64,000 bases of DNA from an uncultured Dorea sp. (lineage in GTDB: Bacteria; Bacillota; Clostridia; Lachnospirales; Lachnospiraceae): assembly GCA_910585725.1 (NCBI GenBank), contig CAJUFA010000008.1, forward strand, positions 1 through 64,000, written 5' to 3'. The notes below the pieces were generated by a model. It had not been told where the DNA came from and searched no databases. It worked only from the letters and a program-made list of their open reading frames with translations. Shown piece after piece: positions 25,567 to 34,985 of this stretch. Every line of letters starts with the position of its first letter. Position 1 is the first letter of the stretch. Made by a program: the position numbers and the translations under genes.

Positions 25567-26775
25567 CTACATCTTATGATCTAAGGACCTGCCGGTTTCT
25601 ATGTGTTCAAAATTCGGCAGATATGCCTGGATGATCTGTACAATCTCCTCTTTCACAGGTTCCTCTTTATCAAACGCCATATAGAGCTCCCGGAATAGTT
25701 TCTCTATCCTGTCCCGGTTCGGGATCTCCTTTCCCGTAACGACTCCAAGAGAATCAAAACGGTTCAAAGACACATCTTCCCCGTCCGTATAGAACTCTTC
25801 ATATTCTTTCTCTCCCGAGGTATTGGAAACGGAATAATGGACCGGATACCGCTTCCCACCGTCCTTTAATTCCTGCGCCCTCTCTATGGCATCCTCGTCG
25901 GAGTCACATAGCAGCGCCTCATACCCGTACTCCCGAAGTAATTCCGTACCTATCGCGTCAAACGTCATCATCTGCGCTTCCTTAAGTTTTGGAAAAAAGA
26001 TCTCCCTGTTTCCTCCAAGCATACAGGAGAGCATACAGATCTGTCCGCTCTCCTGCAAAGATACAAAATATCTCTTTACATCGGAAGGCGCCGATAAGGG
26101 CTGCAGCTTCGCAATACGCTCCAAAAAACCATCCGGAAGGGAACCGTTGGAAAACGCAACGTTCGCGAACCGGGCCGTCTTCACCGGAAATTTATCAGAA
26201 TAACTAAAAATAACGTCTTCCATGATTCTCTTAGACGCTCCCATAATATTCACCGGATTCGCCGCCTTATCCGTAGACACGCAAAAATATTCTTCAGGAG
26301 GATATTGTTCCAGTAAATCCAGCAGCTGCTTCGCATGAAGCACGTTATTTTGGATCAGAGCCTCTATCGAGTAGACGTCCTTCTCCGACCTGACATGCTT
26401 ATGCGCCGAAAAATTACCGACGATCTCGAATCCCCCTCGCTTTCTGAACATCTTTTGGAACGTCGAAGAAGCAAAGTCCATCGGATACGGCACATAATCT
26501 TCCGGGACATACATCCCTTTCGTAGAACGCAGATCCCGCGTAAGCTCCGCAAGCGCGTTTTCATTCGTATCAACGACCACAAGAGCTTTCGGCTCATATG
26601 GCAGGATTGCCCTGATAAAAGACGAGCCGATGGAACCGGCTCCTCCGATCACCAGAACCGATTTCCCCCGTATCTTTTTCCTCAGGTTTTCGTCGTTCGC
26701 CTCGATATCGGTTAAGAACATACTTTTTTCTCTTTTGGTAACATATTTAGAAATAAAACGATCCAGATTCATCAT
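25567..26775 (-). CDS. Nucleotide-sugar 4,6-dehydratase, FlaA1/CapD-type (Polysacc_synt_2)
   Basis: A soluble short-chain dehydrogenase/reductase of 402 residues. It has the NAD motif VLVIGGAGSIGSSFIRAIL and the STDKAANPVNIMGASKRIME region characteristic of CapD/FlaA1/WbpM dehydratases. In most legionaminic pathways the dehydratase LegB is of a different SDR subgroup, so this gene is a non-orthologous occupant of that step, or serves a PseB-like role. I chose the ATG at 26775, next to the upstream stop. An in-frame ATG at 26802 lies inside the previous gene and lacks a ribosome site. There is no membrane region, unlike full-length CapD. The C-terminal about 120 residues are longer than in PseB. 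Confidence 0.82.
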   Translation of the reverse strand: MMNLDRFISKYVTKREKSMFLTDIEANDENLRKKIRGKSVLVIGGAGSIGSSFIRAILPYEPKALVVVDTNENALAELTRDLRSTKGMYVPEDYVPYPMDFASSTFQKMFRKRGGFEIVGNFSAHKHVRSEKDVYSIEALIQNNVLHAKQLLDLLEQYPPEEYFCVSTDKAANPVNIMGASKRIMEDVIFSYSDKFPVKTARFANVAFSNGSLPDGFLERIAKLQPLSAPSDVKRYFVSLQESGQICMLSCMLGGNREIFFPKLKEAQMMTFDAIGTELLREYGYEALLCDSDEDAIERAQELKDGGKRYPVHYSVSNTSGEKEYEEFYTDGEDVSLNRFDSLGVVTGKEIPNRDRIEKLFRELYMAFDKEEPVKEEIVQIIQAYLPNFEHIETGRSLDHKM

Positions 26776-26777
26776 CT

Positions 26778-27905
26778 CTACACACCCTGCTCCTGCATCC
26801 ATATAGGATTCTTCAATATCCGTCTTCCCTGACTGTCCTCTTCAAACAGATCCTTGTTATAAAGAGAGTCTATAATTTTCCAGAATTCTGTCTCCGAATA
26901 ACCGCAGAAATCACAAAAATCCCGGACGCTTAAAGGATCCAGATTATGGTCGTGTTCCCTGACAAGATCTATCGCCTCTTCCCTTGTGATCATCCCGTAC
27001 CGTACCATCCTGGCGGCGTAATCTGTAGCCGAAGCATGTCCGAATTTGGGGTATTTTAACCAGGAATGTACCAGATACGCCCGGCTGTCAATCTGGTCAA
27101 AATCTTCCACATGATGCTTACGCTTCCATTCATGGCTCAGATCATGGAATCCATGCTTTCTGGCATACTCATAATTCTTGAAACTATTCCAGGGCACAAA
27201 ATAGGAGATATAGATGGGATCCAGTTTGTTAAGCTCCTCCTTCTTTGGCGCCCTCGTAAGCGACAGATCCTTTTTGCTGATGCCCGTGTTCTCGATCAGT
27301 TCCTCCTCGCTGACTCCCGACGCCACCCCATTATTCAGCTGGTCTCTCGCCGAATAGGTTTCTTTCGCGTCTGAACCGCCGTATTCATAGCTTACATTTT
27401 CACCATATACAAGCAGCGGCGTCTTAAACTGCAGCGCCATCATCAAAGGATATGTGTAGATCAATCGATCGATGAACCAGGTCGGCTTCCCGTAGGTTTC
27501 AAACATATAACGCATCAGCTTCTTCTGCGTCCGAACATCCGGTTTGATACTGATAATATTACATCCAAATTCTTCGGAAATATTTTTCAAGTTATGCTTT
27601 CCGGCCTCTGTCATAGGGAAATTATCCTCTACCGAAAACAAGACGGGATTCATATGCATAACTTCTTTCATCAGATAAACCTGGTAATGCGAGTCCTTCC
27701 CTCCGGAAACGGCAATCGCGCAGTCGTATCCGTCGCCGTTCATTCCCCGGTATTTATCACAGACGGCTTCAAACTCTTTCCAACGCTTTTCCCAGTCGAT
27801 CGTTTTCCTTCTTTCATAAGCCTGGCATGCCGAACATACTCCTTCTTCATTAAAGTGAATACCAGGCCTTGTATCTGGCATGACGCATTTTTTACAATAC
27901 TTCAT
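26778..27905 (-). CDS. ptmG: N-acetyl sugar amidotransferase (PtmG/PseA/WbpG family)
   Basis: A 375-residue protein that begins YCKKCVMPDTRPGIHF and EEGVCSAC, giving a four-Cys zinc-finger-like site, followed by the ATP-pyrophosphatase P-loop AIAVSGGKDSHYQ. This family converts an acetamido group into an acetamidino group. PtmG does so on legionaminic acid in Campylobacter. Its position at the head of the legionaminic genes suggests the final sugar is an amidinated legionaminic acid. I chose the second ATG (27905), which overlaps the previous stop as ATGA and sits 8 bases after AGGAGG. The first ATG (27911) is too close. No HisH/HisF-like partner is nearby. Confidence 0.85.
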   Translation of the reverse strand: MKYCKKCVMPDTRPGIHFNEEGVCSACQAYERRKTIDWEKRWKEFEAVCDKYRGMNGDGYDCAIAVSGGKDSHYQVYLMKEVMHMNPVLFSVEDNFPMTEAGKHNLKNISEEFGCNIISIKPDVRTQKKLMRYMFETYGKPTWFIDRLIYTYPLMMALQFKTPLLVYGENVSYEYGGSDAKETYSARDQLNNGVASGVSEEELIENTGISKKDLSLTRAPKKEELNKLDPIYISYFVPWNSFKNYEYARKHGFHDLSHEWKRKHHVEDFDQIDSRAYLVHSWLKYPKFGHASATDYAARMVRYGMITREEAIDLVREHDHNLDPLSVRDFCDFCGYSETEFWKIIDSLYNKDLFEEDSQGRRILKNPIWMQEQGV

Positions 27906-29227
27906 CTGCATCTCCTCCTCAAATTTTTTCTATTCATGATTCTCTGTATTTTCCGGCTGGTCTCTTTATACTCTTCCCTGATCTGAAAGCATTCTCTGCG
28001 GATCCTTTCCACATAAGGCGTCCTCCTTCTGCTTCTTATCGCCCCGGTTATTCCGGGAACATATGCAAAAAGCCATACAAAAAGCGCCATCCTGGCGCGC
28101 TTCCATAACGGATCCCTTCTGTGGCTGCCCCTACACTTTGAAAAATCCTCCCCGCAGCAGCCGTGCAGTATCTCCTCCAGGCTGTCGGCTAGTTTAATAT
28201 ATGCCGGCGTCTCATCGTACCGGTAATATTGCCGTACGATTTTGATCAACTCTTCTGAAGGACCTTTATTTTCGCTTTCGTTAAATCTTTCAAATTCTTC
28301 ATATGTGGTAATAAATTTCTCCTGCGTCAATTCCTCATTATCCATGAACGTGGGAATGAATACAGGACGTAACGTGCTGCTGTTCTTGCCCAAGAAACAA
28401 ACGTCGTTGATAGAAGTGCTGTACCAGTTATTGATCTTATCGCAGCAAAAAATCCACTGTCTGACGGATTCTTCCGCGATCACACGGAAATTACGGACCC
28501 GGCGTTCCAGCGCCGCTAATTTACGATCCTTACGTTCCCCCGGATGGGGCCTGTAGATAAAAACTGTTTCAGGATGAGAGACCGCGTATTCTTCAAACCA
28601 GGCGAGTAATATGTCCCTCGTCTCTCTGCTGATATCCGCAAGCTCAAATGCGAAAGGAAATACCTGTTTGATTTCTTCTAACCGTTCATCGCTCAATCCC
28701 ACGTAACTGAAACTGGAAATAAACAGATTCCACGGTCTTGTTTCTTCCAGTCCATATTTCTGCGCCAGCTCATGTCTCGGCAAAAAGAAAGAATGAAACA
28801 TAGGCCGATCCATATCCATAGAAACAGACCCCGTCAACAGCAGCTTATTTTCCGGAATTCCGGCCTCCGCCAAATATTTCTTCTCCTTCTCTCCCCAGCA
28901 TACATGGAACGCTTTTTTTGCCGCCCCCTGCGGATAGATCTTCGGATCTTCCCGATCATAGGGAGTATAGATCTGTTCGCACTGCAAATTCACTATTTTA
29001 TGGACCGGCACACGAAAATTATTGAAAAAAGCCACTTCCCGATCCCCATATAACCAGGGTACAACCAACACTTCAGGACGGTAAAACAAGAAGGTACTGA
29101 ATGCTCTCCAGAACAGGGTATTGGCCACCCTGACCCGATATCCCCGTCTGCATAATTCTTCCTTTAGCAGGCATACGCTTTCCAGCTCCCTGGTACGATG
29201 TTCATAAAATATAACGAACTCCGTCAT
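27902..29227 (-). CDS. Surface carbohydrate protein, candidate nonulosonic-acid glycosyltransferase
   Basis: A 441-residue soluble protein of the loosely defined surface carbohydrate biosynthesis type. It looks GT-B-like. A YRPHPGERK segment (about 223-231) and an NNWYSTSIND segment (about 264-273) resemble the HP and S-S/T motifs of bacterial sialyltransferase and polysialyltransferase families. It is encoded directly before the legionaminic pathway and overlaps ptmG by ATGA, and no other enzyme in the cluster is an obvious user of the CMP-sugar. I therefore infer transfer of the legionaminic acid. The C-terminal 60 residues are strongly basic and may attach it to the membrane. Confidence 0.55.
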   Translation of the reverse strand: MTEFVIFYEHRTRELESVCLLKEELCRRGYRVRVANTLFWRAFSTFLFYRPEVLVVPWLYGDREVAFFNNFRVPVHKIVNLQCEQIYTPYDREDPKIYPQGAAKKAFHVCWGEKEKKYLAEAGIPENKLLLTGSVSMDMDRPMFHSFFLPRHELAQKYGLEETRPWNLFISSFSYVGLSDERLEEIKQVFPFAFELADISRETRDILLAWFEEYAVSHPETVFIYRPHPGERKDRKLAALERRVRNFRVIAEESVRQWIFCCDKINNWYSTSINDVCFLGKNSSTLRPVFIPTFMDNEELTQEKFITTYEEFERFNESENKGPSEELIKIVRQYYRYDETPAYIKLADSLEEILHGCCGEDFSKCRGSHRRDPLWKRARMALFVWLFAYVPGITGAIRSRRRTPYVERIRRECFQIREEYKETSRKIQRIMNRKNLRRRCR

Positions 29228-30669
29228 ATACTTTCAATCTCCTTACCCTGCAGGTTTTTAAACAATGGCTGCATACTGAAAAAGTAATAAATCAAATACC
29301 CCCCGAGCATTACGCCGACGATCCAACGGATCACCGCATAATCCCTGAGAAAATAGTAAAGGGCGCATCCGGCAGCCAGTATTATGATATCAAGCCGAAA
29401 CGTTTTCCCCGTGATGCCATCCATAGAATTGTTCCTCCCCGCCGGTATCAGATAAGCGATATATAAAACAATATATGCAGCCGCCGACACCACCGCGGCT
29501 CCCATGAACCCGAAAGACGGAATCAGCAGATAATTCAGAAGCACGTTTACCGCCGCCGATATGATCGTAATGTAAGAAATCCATTGATTCTTCTTATCAT
29601 ATTGAAAACGTGCAGAATAAAAACAAGTAATAAAATAAAAGTACATTCCGGCCGCTATATACATCAGAATCGGAATCCCTTCCCAATAGCTTTCCGGCGA
29701 CAGAATTCGGTAAACTTCCGGCGATACAAAGATAAATCCTAATATAATAATGCAGAAGAGCCTGGACAGCGTCTTCGCCATATTTACAATATTCGGAATA
29801 TTCTCTTCCCTTGAGATCATTCGAAAATACCACGGAAGCCACGCGTTGAAGATCCCCAAACGGATAAAACTCGGTATCTCCCCAAGCGTATACGCAAAGG
29901 AATATATTCCGGCCTCATGTTCTCCCGCTAAATGCTGTAACATCAGTCTCGCTATCTGGGACAAAAACACATTCGCAAGAGTAGTAAAAATCATCGGAAT
30001 CGACAATTCAACCGCATATTTCCAATATTTTTTTGAATAGAAACACCAGCCGCGCCGATATTGGATCAATAGATAACCAACCGTAATGACCAATAGCGGA
30101 ATTACTCCCCCCACCAGCCTGCCGTCAACCGCAGACTCCTTTGGAAGGATACGGATCAGCACATAAGAAACCAATATGGAGGACAGGCTGACCAGGAAGG
30201 AAGATATAATATATTGAAGGTCTTTCCCTTCATATATCAGTTTCACTTGATAAAAATTAAATACAAAGCTGACGTACGCCGATACGACGAGCAGTACCGC
30301 AATGAACCTTGTATACCCAAGCAGTCTGGATATCCACCCCAGATTCCCCAGGAACAGCGCCCCGAATATTACAAAGCAAACTCCCGACAGATTCAGGATA
30401 CAGGATACATATTTTTCATACTCTTTTCCTTTATAATCCTTTAACGCCGCTACCAGCGACCCTTGCGTATATAAACTGAACACGGTCTGCATCAAAAGCG
30501 TCCATGTGGCAAAGGTGCTTGTAATTCCATAATCAGCAGGCGTAAGCAGATTTGTAAAAATCGGCGCGCTGATGAATCCCAGCCCCCGGACCAGTACCAG
30601 CCCTATCGTATAGATAACTGCCGAAGACAATAAATTATTCTTTTCTTTACTTTTTAATCTTCTCTTCAA
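29224..30669 (-). CDS. wzx: Polysaccharide flippase (Wzx-like, MOP superfamily)
   Basis: A 481-residue protein with about 12-14 membrane segments and an N-terminal LSSAVIYTIGLVLVRGLGF followed by a FTNLLTPADYG segment typical of O-antigen/capsule flippases. It would move the completed lipid-linked repeat unit across the cytoplasmic membrane. It starts in an ATGA overlap with the polymerase stop and ends in overlap with the next gene. No unusual features. Confidence 0.92.
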   Translation of the reverse strand: MKRRLKSKEKNNLLSSAVIYTIGLVLVRGLGFISAPIFTNLLTPADYGITSTFATWTLLMQTVFSLYTQGSLVAALKDYKGKEYEKYVSCILNLSGVCFVIFGALFLGNLGWISRLLGYTRFIAVLLVVSAYVSFVFNFYQVKLIYEGKDLQYIISSFLVSLSSILVSYVLIRILPKESAVDGRLVGGVIPLLVITVGYLLIQYRRGWCFYSKKYWKYAVELSIPMIFTTLANVFLSQIARLMLQHLAGEHEAGIYSFAYTLGEIPSFIRLGIFNAWLPWYFRMISREENIPNIVNMAKTLSRLFCIIILGFIFVSPEVYRILSPESYWEGIPILMYIAAGMYFYFITCFYSARFQYDKKNQWISYITIISAAVNVLLNYLLIPSFGFMGAAVVSAAAYIVLYIAYLIPAGRNNSMDGITGKTFRLDIIILAAGCALYYFLRDYAVIRWIVGVMLGGYLIYYFFSMQPLFKNLQGKEIESI

Positions 30670-32204
30670 CTTACCGCCTTACTTTCTTTCTGATCTGTCA
30701 ATGAACTTCCGGACATCAGATAACTGATCAACAAAAGATTCAAAAAATACATTATCGTCGTATTGACGAAACAGCAGCTCAGGAAAAATGAGGCGCTAAG
30801 TATCATAATAATACCGGCAATCCCAAAGAAAAAAGAATACTCGCAATTTCTGCACTCTTTGGTTAATTTCGCCCATACTCTCCCGGCGCACAGTATATAA
30901 AATCCCATTAACAGTACAAATCCTGTAATTCCGTAGTCTACCAGAAGATCCAGGTAACTGTTATGTATTGCTTTTCCGTTTCGCAGGCGTACTCCCACGT
31001 CATACCGCTCGGCAAAATATGCCGCGTTCCCCGACCCAACGCCAAAAACAGGCCGTTTGACAAATAATTCCAACGCCTCTTTCCATAATGCCAGACGGCC
31101 GCTTCCTATAGATCCTCCAGATTCTTTCGGTCTTTCAAAAGAATCTGGACGTACCTCCTCTTCCCCTTTCTTTCCGTCTGTATCCTGCTTGGATGGACTC
31201 TTCTGAGTATCGCTGTCTGAACCTGTGTTTTTGTCAGCCTGTTCTTTTTCTTTCTTACCCTTTTCGGAATCCGGAAGCGAATCCTCGGCTCCCTGCTCTT
31301 CCATCATAATAGAAACCGACGACATAAAGTCCCTCGCGTTTATCAGAACGATCCCTGATACGGTTACGCTAAGTACGGCGATCACCAGCGCTCTTAAGAA
31401 CCGTTTCCATTGAAATAAGACAAACACAAATATGCCTGTAAAAATTCCTGCGAAAAATGAGAGCCATCCGCCTCTGGAATTCGCAAGTACAAAATAACTA
31501 AGCTGAACCATAATATTTAATACACAGAATGCCTGTCCTGCATAATTCCGTATTTTCCCAGCAGACAATCCCTTTCTGAAAGTCAAAAACATAATGCAGC
31601 TGAACACAACCGAGACCGTCGCATAAGTCGCCGCATGTCCGGAATCCTTATATAACCCCTGCAGAACAATATAACTTTCGATCCCCTCGTCCGCAATCTT
31701 ATAGATACCGGCAAACGTCTTACGTCCCAGGAATTCTACAGAGCCTCCGAAGCGTATGAAAAACATATATAACGAAACCAAAGAAGCAAAAAAATTAAGT
31801 ATCCACATCCCCGAAAAAGCAATCATATAATTCCTCTGCCGCTCTTCCTTTTCCTCAAAGCAAATAGGATATATGATTAAAACAGGCAGGATAACCAAAA
31901 TCCATATCTTGATATTCCCTATTCCTCCAGCCCCTATAGTAAGACAAGACGTAATACTCACCGTCAATATAAAAAGCTCTAAAACCTTCCGGTTTGGAAT
32001 CTCTTCCCACAATTTTCTTACCAAAATATCATAAAGAACCACCGCCGTCGACCACATAATCAACACCGGATGAACGGCCGAAACCATCTCCTGCGTAATA
32101 CTTAATTCATATAAAAAAAGAAAAACACCATAAAAAAAAGCAAGAACATGATGGGAAAGCAAAACATGCATAAAGCGTATATGGCCAAGTTTTTCATTCT
32201 CCAT
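30666..32204 (-). CDS. wzy: O-antigen/capsule polymerase (Wzy/WaaL family) with acidic loop insertion
   Basis: A polytopic protein of 512 residues from the ATG at 32204, which has an AAGGAG site and follows the previous stop. An in-frame ATG at 32243 overlaps that gene and lacks a site. It has about ten membrane segments, a SRGGWLSFFAG stretch and, after the large external loop, GVGSGNAAYFAERYDVG and AIHNSYLDLLVDYGITG, the Wzy_C-type signature. The large loop contains a run of about 64 charged, low-complexity residues (DNA 31110-31301) between the membrane segment and that signature. It would join repeat units outside the membrane. Confidence 0.9.
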   Translation of the reverse strand: MENEKLGHIRFMHVLLSHHVLAFFYGVFLFLYELSITQEMVSAVHPVLIMWSTAVVLYDILVRKLWEEIPNRKVLELFILTVSITSCLTIGAGGIGNIKIWILVILPVLIIYPICFEEKEERQRNYMIAFSGMWILNFFASLVSLYMFFIRFGGSVEFLGRKTFAGIYKIADEGIESYIVLQGLYKDSGHAATYATVSVVFSCIMFLTFRKGLSAGKIRNYAGQAFCVLNIMVQLSYFVLANSRGGWLSFFAGIFTGIFVFVLFQWKRFLRALVIAVLSVTVSGIVLINARDFMSSVSIMMEEQGAEDSLPDSEKGKKEKEQADKNTGSDSDTQKSPSKQDTDGKKGEEEVRPDSFERPKESGGSIGSGRLALWKEALELFVKRPVFGVGSGNAAYFAERYDVGVRLRNGKAIHNSYLDLLVDYGITGFVLLMGFYILCAGRVWAKLTKECRNCEYSFFFGIAGIIMILSASFFLSCCFVNTTIMYFLNLLLISYLMSGSSLTDQKESKAVS

Positions 32205-32205
32205 T

Positions 32206-33198
32206 TTACTTTTCTCTCCTTCTTTTTCGTATCTTATTCGCATACCCTACCGCAATACATGTAACCCAACATCCGAAAATTCTGTCAAACAGCATGACCC
32301 CCCTGCATCCTTCTCCGTAGATATACGGCATACACATACCATGGAAATGCATAAACAGGCTTTTTGCTTTCTTTCTCTCTTCCCTGTCCAGCACGCAGAT
32401 ATTAAGCATATTGCTCAGATACAACTGCGCCATCCGTCTCTTGATATACATCTCTTTCTGCGACCCGGGTTCCAGTCGGACAAGCAGTTTTTCACTGCGC
32501 TTCAGGATAGAGAAGGAATCCCATATATGCTTTGCCTTTACTGACGACGTGATCGATCCAATCCTTCCTCTTCGGTACTGGTAAAAATAATAGTGACTGA
32601 CAAAGATGCTTTCCGAACCGCAGAATAACCTCTGGGTCCATTCCTCATCTTCATGATAGATACCGGGAAGAAATCCCAGCTTCTGCCTGATTATAATTTC
32701 ACGGCGAACCACGAACCTGCATGCCATCATATAGCAGCTGCGACCGTCCGCCGGCATCGTTTCCAGAAAACGTTCCATCTTAGTCCTTCCGCTCATAGTA
32801 AGCAGAGCCTCGCTCGGCTCCTCCTCATAGGCGTCTCTATCCTCATAATAACTGCGGTACAGCCCCAGCAGGATCTCCGTCTCATCATCAAGATTCGACA
32901 GCATCTGGTCTGTTTTGACCGGATCGATAAAATCATCCGAATCCAGGAACATAATGAATTCCCCTCTGCTGGCTTTTATTCCTGCGTTCCGGGCCGCCGA
33001 CAAACCCTGATTCTCTTGATGGATCACTCTTATCCTCTTATCTCTGTCTGCCCATAGCCCGCACAATTCCCCGCTGCGGTCTGTAGACCCGTCGTTTATC
33101 AGAAGCACTTCGCATTCCGTCTTTAATGCCAGAGCCGACGCGACGCACTCGTCAAGATAACGCTCCACGTTATACACAGGTATTATGATACTGACCAT
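32206..33198 (-). CDS. GT2 family glycosyltransferase
   Basis: A 330-residue cytoplasmic GT-A enzyme. VSIIIPVYNVERYLDECV starts the fold, LINDGSTDRSGELC and FIMFLDSDDFID (the DxD site, about residue 88) follow. The C-terminal part has no membrane segment except a possible hydrophobic stretch near residue 300. It adds one sugar to the lipid-linked repeat unit. Donor and acceptor cannot be inferred. It overlaps the previous GT gene by 29 bases. Confidence 0.9.
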   Translation of the reverse strand: MVSIIIPVYNVERYLDECVASALALKTECEVLLINDGSTDRSGELCGLWADRDKRIRVIHQENQGLSAARNAGIKASRGEFIMFLDSDDFIDPVKTDQMLSNLDDETEILLGLYRSYYEDRDAYEEEPSEALLTMSGRTKMERFLETMPADGRSCYMMACRFVVRREIIIRQKLGFLPGIYHEDEEWTQRLFCGSESIFVSHYYFYQYRRGRIGSITSSVKAKHIWDSFSILKRSEKLLVRLEPGSQKEMYIKRRMAQLYLSNMLNICVLDREERKKAKSLFMHFHGMCMPYIYGEGCRGVMLFDRIFGCWVTCIAVGYANKIRKRRREK

Positions 33199-34096
33199 GG
33201 TTCATCTTCCCTCTCATCCGTTTTATCATTCTTAAGACCGCGTAATAACACGCAACCGGATCCTTAAGCGTCGGTCTTATGTATCCGGCGGCTTTCGGAT
33301 AATTCTTCTCCTTCCAGAACACGTACGCCGTTTCAAACTGGTGCATCGTTACGATCCTTCTCCGTCTTCTCGGCGGAAGCTCCTCCATAAGCGGCTTGAC
33401 AGATCTCAAGAAATCCTTTTTACACTTTAACATCTTCCTGGAATCTGGATTATTCTCCCCCCATGCGTCTACATAGAGAAGATATTCTTTTAATAGATAT
33501 ATTTTATACCGATGCGCCAGATAAGACAGAAGCTGAACCTCCTGGTGCCTGGAGAGACTCTCGTCAAAGTATCCCGTCTCATCCAACGCCCTGCGGCGGA
33601 TAAGAATGGAACAGGTAGTCACGTCTACATTCCTTAAGAGGATGTCCTCCCATATGCAGCCGTCTCTATATGGAAGGCTGCGGCTGATCACCTTATGATC
33701 CAGGAACGACCGGAACAATGTACTGACCGCCCCATAAGACTCATCCAGGGAAGATAATGTATCCACCTGCCGTTCGATCTTCCTTTTGGCCCACACATCG
33801 TCATCATCCAGAAACGCTATATATTCACCCTTCGAGGCTTTGATCCCGGCGTTTCTTGCCGCCGCGCCGTTGATATGTTTTTCCTGCATAACCAGACGCA
33901 CCCTGGAATCCGTGATATCCGCAAAGATCTTTTTCAGTCGTTCTGTATACTCGTCGTCTGCTTCATTGTCGTTAACCACCAGTATTTCCAGATCCGGATA
34001 TGTCTGCCCAATAACACTGTCTATTGCCCGTTTTAACTTATCTGCCCTTTTATAGGTCGGGATCACTACGCTGACAAGCCCTTGTATATAACTCAT
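33170..34096 (-). CDS. GT2 family glycosyltransferase
   Basis: A 308-residue GT-A enzyme with VSVVIPTYKRADKLKRAID, LVVNDNEADDEYTERL and YIAFLDDDDVWAKRKIE, the nucleotide-sugar and metal binding site. The N-AGIKAS segment just before it is shared with the neighbouring GT2 protein. It is one of three tandem GT2 genes and would add one residue of the repeat unit. Confidence 0.9.
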   Translation of the reverse strand: MSYIQGLVSVVIPTYKRADKLKRAIDSVIGQTYPDLEILVVNDNEADDEYTERLKKIFADITDSRVRLVMQEKHINGAAARNAGIKASKGEYIAFLDDDDVWAKRKIERQVDTLSSLDESYGAVSTLFRSFLDHKVISRSLPYRDGCIWEDILLRNVDVTTCSILIRRRALDETGYFDESLSRHQEVQLLSYLAHRYKIYLLKEYLLYVDAWGENNPDSRKMLKCKKDFLRSVKPLMEELPPRRRRRIVTMHQFETAYVFWKEKNYPKAAGYIRPTLKDPVACYYAVLRMIKRMRGKMNHGQYHNTCV

Positions 34097-34119
34097 TTTC
34101 CTTCACGTTCCTTTTTCAC

Positions 34120-34962
34120 TTATCTATGCAGAATCTTCTTGAAAATAATCCCTCTGATATCGGCGGGAATCAGAACCACGATACATTGAATCCCGACGGT
34201 AACCAGATAATCATACCAATTGATATAACCCGTTTCTCGAACCTTCTTACGGCCCTCTCTATACTTTAGTAAATATGACCAGCCGCCCCGGCGCCTGAAC
34301 ATATCCTCTCCTATGCGGACATACACCAGAGATTTGTCTATATTCCTGCATTTTGCTCCCGCCTGGATCATATGTACCCAGAGCAGGGTATCCTCCATCA
34401 GGAGACAAGACTGATAATTACCTGCTTTCAGAACCATGCTTTTCCTGTACATAACCGTGACGTGATTAAATGCGTCCCTTCTTTTCTGGTATTCCTTTAT
34501 ACCGGCGTCGTCCAACGGAACGGATCTTTTCGCAACAATATTCTCCGGATTATCCTCAAATTCCACAATATGGCTTCCACAGATATCAAGCCCCGGATCC
34601 GCCCGGAATTCCTTAAGCTGGCGCTCGAAACGGGTTCTTACAGATAAGTCGTCCGTATCCATCCTGGCTACAAGGTCGTACCTGCAGTGCCGGATCCCCT
34701 CGGCCAGAGCCAGTCCCAGTCCCTGGTTCGTATCCAGAGAAACAATCGTATACAGCTTTGGGTTCTGTTCTACATAATCCGTAAGTACGTCTTCCAGTTC
34801 ATCTGTCAGCGGTCCGTCTTTCACAATAACGATCTGATTGGGAATTATCGTCTGATGCAGAATACTCTTCATACATTGTTTCAGATATTCCGGTTTCTCT
34901 TTTTCATATAACGACATCAACACGGAAAAACCTTCCAGCGGCTGTGCCTGTTCTTTTTCCAT
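34120..34962 (-). CDS. GT2 family glycosyltransferase
   Basis: A 280-residue GT2 enzyme with FSVLMSLYEKEKPEYLKQC, VKDGPLTDELEDVL and a MDTDDLS metal site. I chose the ATG at 34962, which has a GGGAG site 8 bases upstream. A TTG at 34998 would overlap the dehydrogenase gene. The NQGLGLALAEGI segment is typical of this subgroup, often annotated as amylovoran-type transferase. It acts early in repeat-unit assembly, judging from its place right after the dehydrogenase. Confidence 0.88.
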   Translation of the reverse strand: MEKEQAQPLEGFSVLMSLYEKEKPEYLKQCMKSILHQTIIPNQIVIVKDGPLTDELEDVLTDYVEQNPKLYTIVSLDTNQGLGLALAEGIRHCRYDLVARMDTDDLSVRTRFERQLKEFRADPGLDICGSHIVEFEDNPENIVAKRSVPLDDAGIKEYQKRRDAFNHVTVMYRKSMVLKAGNYQSCLLMEDTLLWVHMIQAGAKCRNIDKSLVYVRIGEDMFRRRGGWSYLLKYREGRKKVRETGYINWYDYLVTVGIQCIVVLIPADIRGIIFKKILHR

Positions 34963-34985
34963 ACTCTTATCTCCCAAAAAACTTG

